Part shown: piece after piece, positions 59,022 through 64,000 of the stretch
Layout: each line of letters starts with the position of its first letter
Position numbering within the stretch: position 1 is the first letter of the stretch
Source of the DNA: Ceratothoa steindachneri
Lineage: Eukaryota; Arthropoda; Malacostraca; Isopoda; Cymothoidae
Assembly: GCA_963969495.1 (NCBI GenBank)
Contig: OZ018322.1
Coordinates: 156,270,848-156,334,847, forward strand
Length of the DNA: 64,000 nucleotides
Direction: 5' to 3'
Position numbers and translations under genes: made by a program
The notes under the pieces: model-generated
The model's input: only the letters and a program-made list of their open reading frames with translations
What the model was told of the DNA's origin: nothing
Databases searched by the model: none

Positions 59022-59232
59022 GGGGACACAGCTCTACTCTCGAATGGCCTAGAATCTTCTTGCAGAGACTATTCTGCCTGTATAAAAGTGAATCGGGGTG
59101 GACATGGTTCGAGGCTACCGCTTGAGGAAGGGGGGGAGGGGGTAGGCTTACCAATTTAGGCCTAACCGGGCGTTCTGCCGCGCATGGAAGTTCCGTTCTG
59201 TTCAAGAGCTTCCACGTGAGGATTCCCTCACA
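59022..59232 (-). repeat. Gypsy B-family LTR fragment, reversed
   Basis: The reverse complement begins TGTGAGGGAATCCTCACGTGG and follows the first ~210 bp of the Gypsy B LTR (14485-14705) at roughly 75-80 percent, including the GGTAGCCTCGAACC and AGAGTAGAGCTG segments. No internal region is attached, so it is a truncated or solo LTR of a related copy. Confidence 0.8.
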
Positions 59233-59889
59233 ATAAAAGAATTCATCTTTAAACGTAGTCCATCTCCTTCTTGGCATCAAAGGCCCGCATACACGAATGC
59301 GGTATTTAAAAAAGGTGTCGTGGTATAGGTAGGACCGAGTGATGGAAGGAGTTGGTATTTATAGGTTGTTTAAGTACTACTCCGTGATTAACGTTATATT
59401 TCTCTAAGAGTGCTATATATTTTTTATTATTATTACCTTGATTCTTAAATTCTTTAAACTTTAAAGGTTCCTTGTGCCAACGTAGCGATTCGAAGATAGA
59501 ATAAATTTTTTTGGGTTAACACAAACTAAAACTTTAATTAAAACAAAAACAAAATAAACATGAACCACAGGAATATTACGCCTTTAATACACGGTATGGT
59601 CTTCAATAATTTTTATTAAAGCTTTCTAACTTGACCTACTTGACATTATTTTGATGATTAACCCACCACTCACTTCAATATAAAAATATGCTAACTGTCT
59701 CTACTGGAGTTTAAATACCTTTGTCCTTCCAGGGACGGGTTTCCATCTGACCTTGAACTCAATGAGTCCAGACACCTCAGGAATCCTGTGGGTTCTTTGA
59801 CGCGAGCTTCAGACAGATGTTTGTTGCGGACGAATAACTTGAAAGCCACAAGGGACTTTGGCGAGTGTGGCATATAGGGCGCCACTCGT
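59233..59889. other. Non-coding DNA
   Basis: Nothing recognisable. Confidence 0.45.
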
Positions 59890-59896
59890 TACACGA

Positions 59897-60345
59897 GGGG
59901 TCTTCTTCGAGAGTAAGTTAAACTTGGTTCTTAAACCAAGTTAACTTGACGTTCGGTGTGACCACCAGGGAAGGGGCTTGAGGAGGAGCTTTTTCTTCTT
60001 TATTTCGGAATTCCTCAAAACGAAAACTATCTCGGTGCTTTGTGCTACACCAGGATAGGGGGGGGGGGTTCTTTGACGAGACTATTTTGAACTTGGACAA
60101 CTTAACTTAAAGGTTGGTTTGGTCACCAGGAACTAGCTCGAGTATGAGCTTCTTCTTAGTTCCAGTCTTCTTCAAAGGCGAGACCTATCTCGTTGTTTTG
60201 TCATACACCAAGATTGAGAGAGGGGGGTTTCTCTGACGAGAATAAGTTGAAGTTGAACAAGTAAAATTAAAGTTAGGTTTGATAACCAGGAACTATCTCG
60301 AGGATGAGCTGCTTCTTAGTCCCTTCTCTTGGTAGCCCGGCCTCT
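59897..60345 (+). repeat. Tandem repeat, ~165-bp unit, about 2.7 copies
   Basis: Copies begin near 59909, 60073 and 60236. Shared order: GACGAGA, AAGTT.AACTTGG/GAAC, ACCAGG.AC, CTCGAG.ATGAGCT, TTCTT, ACCTATCTCG, TTTTGT, ACACCA, GGGGGGTTTC. The copies have diverged by perhaps 20 percent. Copy 1 also contains a 9-bp inverted repeat AACTTGGTT/AACCAAGTT at 59928-59949. Confidence 0.8.
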
Positions 60346-62057
60346 CTTGCCTTAGACTTCGTAGCCTGGCTGATTCACGTAGTTTACTACGTTTTTCCCA
60401 AGTTTTTGGGCCGCAGGAGGGTTCTTACTCCAACGGTTTTTCGCAGGAAGTCTTACCTCTGGTCATGCTGAGCCTTCGAGCTTGAGGGAAACGCGTCTCC
60501 AATTGTGCACTTGAGGTGAAATTGAATACACACTCGTAGGGAGAACTTGCAGTTTTAACCGTTCTGCTTTTCATAGGGACGAGGGCGAGGGGCTGTGGCT
60601 ACGAGATTGATCCACGGTGCTTACACGGCCTGGATGTTTTGCAGTCAACCGTGTCTCAACTGAGAGAGGAGGGAGAGGGTCGATTCCCCTACACAATGAT
60701 TTTTCCTTAACTAATCCTTAAAAGATGAGGGAAATGCCTGAAACACCTACTAGTACTAACAATTTTGAAATCTTGTAAGCTTTTATATTATCGACTCAGG
60801 TGTTTTTATTGTTGTGTTTTGTTCCAAATTGAAGCATATCGTGTTTCATGCTTTGTTCATCCGCGCATTAATATGCGTTCGAAATCGTATATGCGTTTGG
60901 TTACACATTGTCGAGCCATGTTATCGGTTGCCATTATGGGGGGCATCCACCCACCTTACCTCAACGCTCGCTACACTACACTTCGCTGGAACCTCAGGAA
61001 CAAGAAGTACAATAAAAATTCTGAGACCAGAGGTCGAAGCCTTATGGAATAAAAGTAAAAGAAAGCCCGACTCGCTAATGTAAAATATTACCGAAAGCCT
61101 AGCATTAGGTTCGAATGAAAGAGAGAAATATAACTTACTATTCAGTGCTGGTGGACATCATAATCAAGTCGCGCCTCGTTCCCACATCTGTCGCAATGCT
61201 TCACTTTCAAAATGAGGCCATGAGCTATACAAAAGTCCATTTAATTGATCGAGGAAATTAGCACAAATATTATTAAAGTTCAACAAACTAAATGCGCAAG
61301 AATAGGAGGTCACCATCATTCACGAACATATTATGCCAAACGAGTTTTGGTGGTAAATTCAAAATCAGGGTTGTTTATAAGGGATTACACCCAGGGTTAC
61401 AAATATTTGAAATAAGGTCGAATTAAGTGTTGCCAATGCTTGAAAATCATGGTTTCTTTTCACATCAAGAGAAGGCAAGGCGGACTTATTTTAGATTTCA
61501 ATTTTAAACTCATTATGATGGAGTATCGTAAAAAATTGTACTTTCCGCGCCCAACTGAAATCCTATATGATGACTACTATTTTTTATGACTAAAAATACG
61601 GCGTAATGCTTTTGAAGTTTCACCGGGCCCTTAAATAAACAGAGTGTATTTTTAACCACTTAATACATTAAATATTAAGTGAACATTTTAACACATCTCC
61701 TCACTTTATTTAATTAAATTATTTTACCAGGTTTTACTTATTTATTTAATCTTTCAATTGTTTAATCTTGGATAATAAGCAATTTAAAGAGTTAATAAAT
61801 TTCACTTAATACATTTCTTCGATAGAATTGGGCTAAATATTTCTGCCTTTTCAAAATATAAAAATAGTGTTTTAATGTTTTTTTATTACAGATATATACC
61901 TCTTACGAAAGCCAATGAAATCCATTGTATTACTCTAGTAAAAATTGTTTCTATTTTAATCAGAAATCTCATCTTACAAACATATAATATTTAATTATTT
62001 CATTTAGGTCTTCAATTTGTCCTATTTCCCTTATTTGTCCTATTTATGTACCATTTT
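60346..62057. other. Non-coding DNA
   Basis: Frames of 89-95 codons at 60765-61083 overlap each other and carry no recognisable domain. AT-rich from 61480 onward. Confidence 0.4.
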
Positions 62058-62845
62058 GGGTAATATTTCAGTTTCGGGGCGCACAGTAGGTGGCGCTGTT
62101 TATAGGCTACAATTTTGGGCTACAATATATGTCTTATGATATCAGACGGTAGCGTCAGATGTGAACAATTACGGCGTTATATTTTTTTTGTATATGAGTA
62201 TATACTGGGGGCTGAGCCCCCAGACCGTAACCCCCCAATTGATTGAAACTCAAGATCATCGCTGGGTAGTCCCCCTGCAGTGATATCTCCCCCACGAGCA
62301 GTAACTTGAATTTACTGGGGGGTTTTTCCCAACTGCTTTTTACTGGCAGAAAAACCTAACCTAATGACAAACAACACTTATTTTTATAGGTTTATGTTCA
62401 TGCGCATCTAAATAATCTAAAGGTTTTTCGCAGTCATGCAAAATAAACCCGAATTCGAATAACGAAGTAGCACAACTAGAGCACAAAAAAGCCATAACGA
62501 AAGAGAAACAAATGCTAAGCTGGTTGTATTTATAGCTACGACGTTGCCAGTAAGAAGCTGTTATCGTTCACTGAGAAACACGAAATACGAAAACGAAAAA
62601 CGACAATAAAAGACATCAAGAAACCTTACCTAACTTAGAAAAACTATAAACGAGCAGAGGAGCAGATATTTAGTTTATAATACAGACTAAAAGTTACAAA
62701 TCCCCAAAACAACAAAAAAATATAACGCCGTAATTGGTCACATCTGAAGCTACCGTCTGACGTCTTAAGCGATATGCTGTAGCCCAAAATTGTAGCCTGC
62801 CAACAGCGCTACCTACCATGCGCCCCAAATCTGAAGTATCACCCC
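62058..62845. mobile_element. Non-autonomous DNA transposon (MITE-like) with 133-bp terminal inverted repeats
   Basis: The left arm 62058-62189 and right arm 62713-62845 are reverse complements at about 85 percent over their whole length, starting GGGTAATATTTCAG / GGGGTGATACTTCAG and ending ACGGCGTTATATTTTTTT. The 523-bp centre has no coding frame but contains a perfect palindrome CTGGGGGCTGAGCCCCCAG (62205-62223). No clear target duplication. Superfamily not assigned. Confidence 0.85.
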
Positions 62846-64000
62846 AATTTGTCCTATTTCTAAAAGCTCAAGAACAAATATTCTATTTTATCGTCAATTT
62901 AAGTCGATTTACATTAAATACATTAAGGAAATTAGATTGAAATTATTATCTATAGAATTTTTCTGTAATCTTATATTTATTAACTAAAAATGACTAAAGT
63001 CCAGAGTTTTGTTTATTTTAAAGTTCATTTTAAAATTGCTTCTGATAATTTGAGAAAAATTTATTTAGTTGTTCATACAAAATGTAACTTTATTAAGTAA
63101 AATGAAAAACATTTAAAGTATTTTAACTGAGGTTTAAATTATGTAACATCAGAAGATATTTAGATTTTCCATTGACGGCATTTGCTCGTTAAATTTTAAT
63201 AAGTTTCATTCTCGGTCGGGCACCTATTATAAACAATCTGGGCAGTATTCTTTTGAGCGTTACTTTTTAGACTTACTTAATTGAATGTCTGCCCGCTTGC
63301 CGAACCTAGCCTAACCTAACCTTAACGGTTAAGATACAAAAATAACTTCTATAAAAAGACCAACCGTCTTATGGACAAAAATTCAGCTTTATGACCTGAC
63401 GTTTTTCTTAGGAATTTTACAAAAGAGATAATGAAACTTCAAGATACCAGCGCTCTTTGAGAGCACTCTTCAGATTCTCACCCGTCAAATGTTTTTATGG
63501 TTGAACGTGCGAACCCCTTCTAAAATTTTATAAAACTACAAAATGCACATTTTTCAGGTACTTTTTTGTCATACTCGATTCTATACTGTGGTTCTAACAC
63601 TACACACTCACTGGCAAGAACGCAGAGGGTAATTCTAAATATAAACAGCTACGTTTAAAAAAATCAATTTATTTTATAGGCCTATCTCAGGTGTCGGCAA
63701 CCTTTAACATTCCAGGACATTTAGACCCATTTCCCACTGAAAAAAACACACCGAGAGCCACAAAAGCTTTTTGACATATAAAAGAATATAATACTGAATA
63801 TATCGATTTTTACATCTATGCTATCTATAAAAAACAATATTCTATTGAATTTATGAAATCAAAGAACTGATACCGGATACCCAAATTTTATTTCTGTATA
63901 CAAAAAGATTGGAACTCCCCCCCCAAAGCTGGGTTGAACACTCCTTACAATTATTATGTTTGGTGTCTATTTGAGGCCTCTCGTATTCACGAAATACATA
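62846..64000. other. AT-rich non-coding DNA; possible hAT-type end at 63689
   Basis: CAGGTGTCGGCAACCTTT at 63689-63706 followed by GAGAGCCACAAA at 63752 resembles the ends of some hAT elements (CAG.GGTCGGCAA...GCCGCA). The rest of such an element would lie outside the window. No gene seen. Confidence 0.35.

Noticed and set aside
62355..62370. Telomere-like CCTAACCTAA text, also near 63303
   Set aside because: Only one to three degenerate units; not a telomeric array.

Overview
The window looks like intergenic or heterochromatic DNA of an invertebrate, most likely an arthropod. It is AT-rich with long (TA)n tracts. It is packed with decayed Tc1/mariner DNA transposons, Jockey-like LINEs and Ty3/gypsy LTR elements, and scattered CCTAACC-type tracts occur. 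I found no host protein gene, rRNA, tRNA or CRISPR array that I can support. Nearly every coding signal is transposon-derived, and all but one ORF is broken by stops and frameshifts. Species cannot be named from this sequence alone.

Layout. 0-5 kb: a hammerhead-like RNA motif, a (TA)n tract, a mariner relic, a Tc1 relic, then Gypsy A, a truncated gypsy element. 6.7-18 kb: a minus-strand Jockey-like LINE (LINE1) split by a 7.5-kb gypsy element (Gypsy B, 7986-15523) with ~1.05-kb LTRs. 20.9-28.2 kb: a second minus-strand Jockey-like LINE (LINE2) split by a young 5.7-kb gypsy derivative (Gypsy C, 21685-27371) with two 1391-bp LTRs and an exact 5-bp target duplication. 29.3-32.8 kb: a minus-strand gypsy of the conventional RT-RH-INT order (Gypsy D) between two ~280-bp direct repeats. 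33-40 kb: mostly AT-rich DNA with a Tc1 relic. 40.6-46.4 kb: a Tc1/mariner-type transposase gene split by a nearly full-length LINE (LINE3, 41191-46123) flanked by an 18-bp target duplication. 50.3-51.9 kb: a broken copy of an uncharacterised zinc-finger protein family that I believe is highly repeated in arthropods. 52.7-57.3 kb: a Tc1 relic and a mariner with both terminal repeats. 59-60.3 kb: a reversed LTR fragment of the Gypsy B family and a ~165-bp tandem repeat. 62.06-62.85 kb: a non-autonomous DNA element with 133-bp terminal inverted repeats.

Most notable: Gypsy A, B and C share a pol order in which integrase lies upstream of reverse transcriptase. This is the Ty1/copia-like order known in Ty3/gypsy only from the Gmr1 lineage, originally described in deuterostomes. 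Gypsy C keeps one open frame of 705 codons that has lost capsid, integrase and the RT active site yet sits between almost identical LTRs, so it was apparently mobilised in trans. Its LTRs carry a five-unit tandem array of paired GAACA/TGTTC boxes that could be a regulatory array.

How the parts relate: the window is a stratigraphy of insertions. LINE1 and LINE2 (older) were hit by Gypsy B and Gypsy C (younger), and LINE3 hit an older Tc1/mariner-type element. Domain calls are by eye from translated motifs; no database search was possible.
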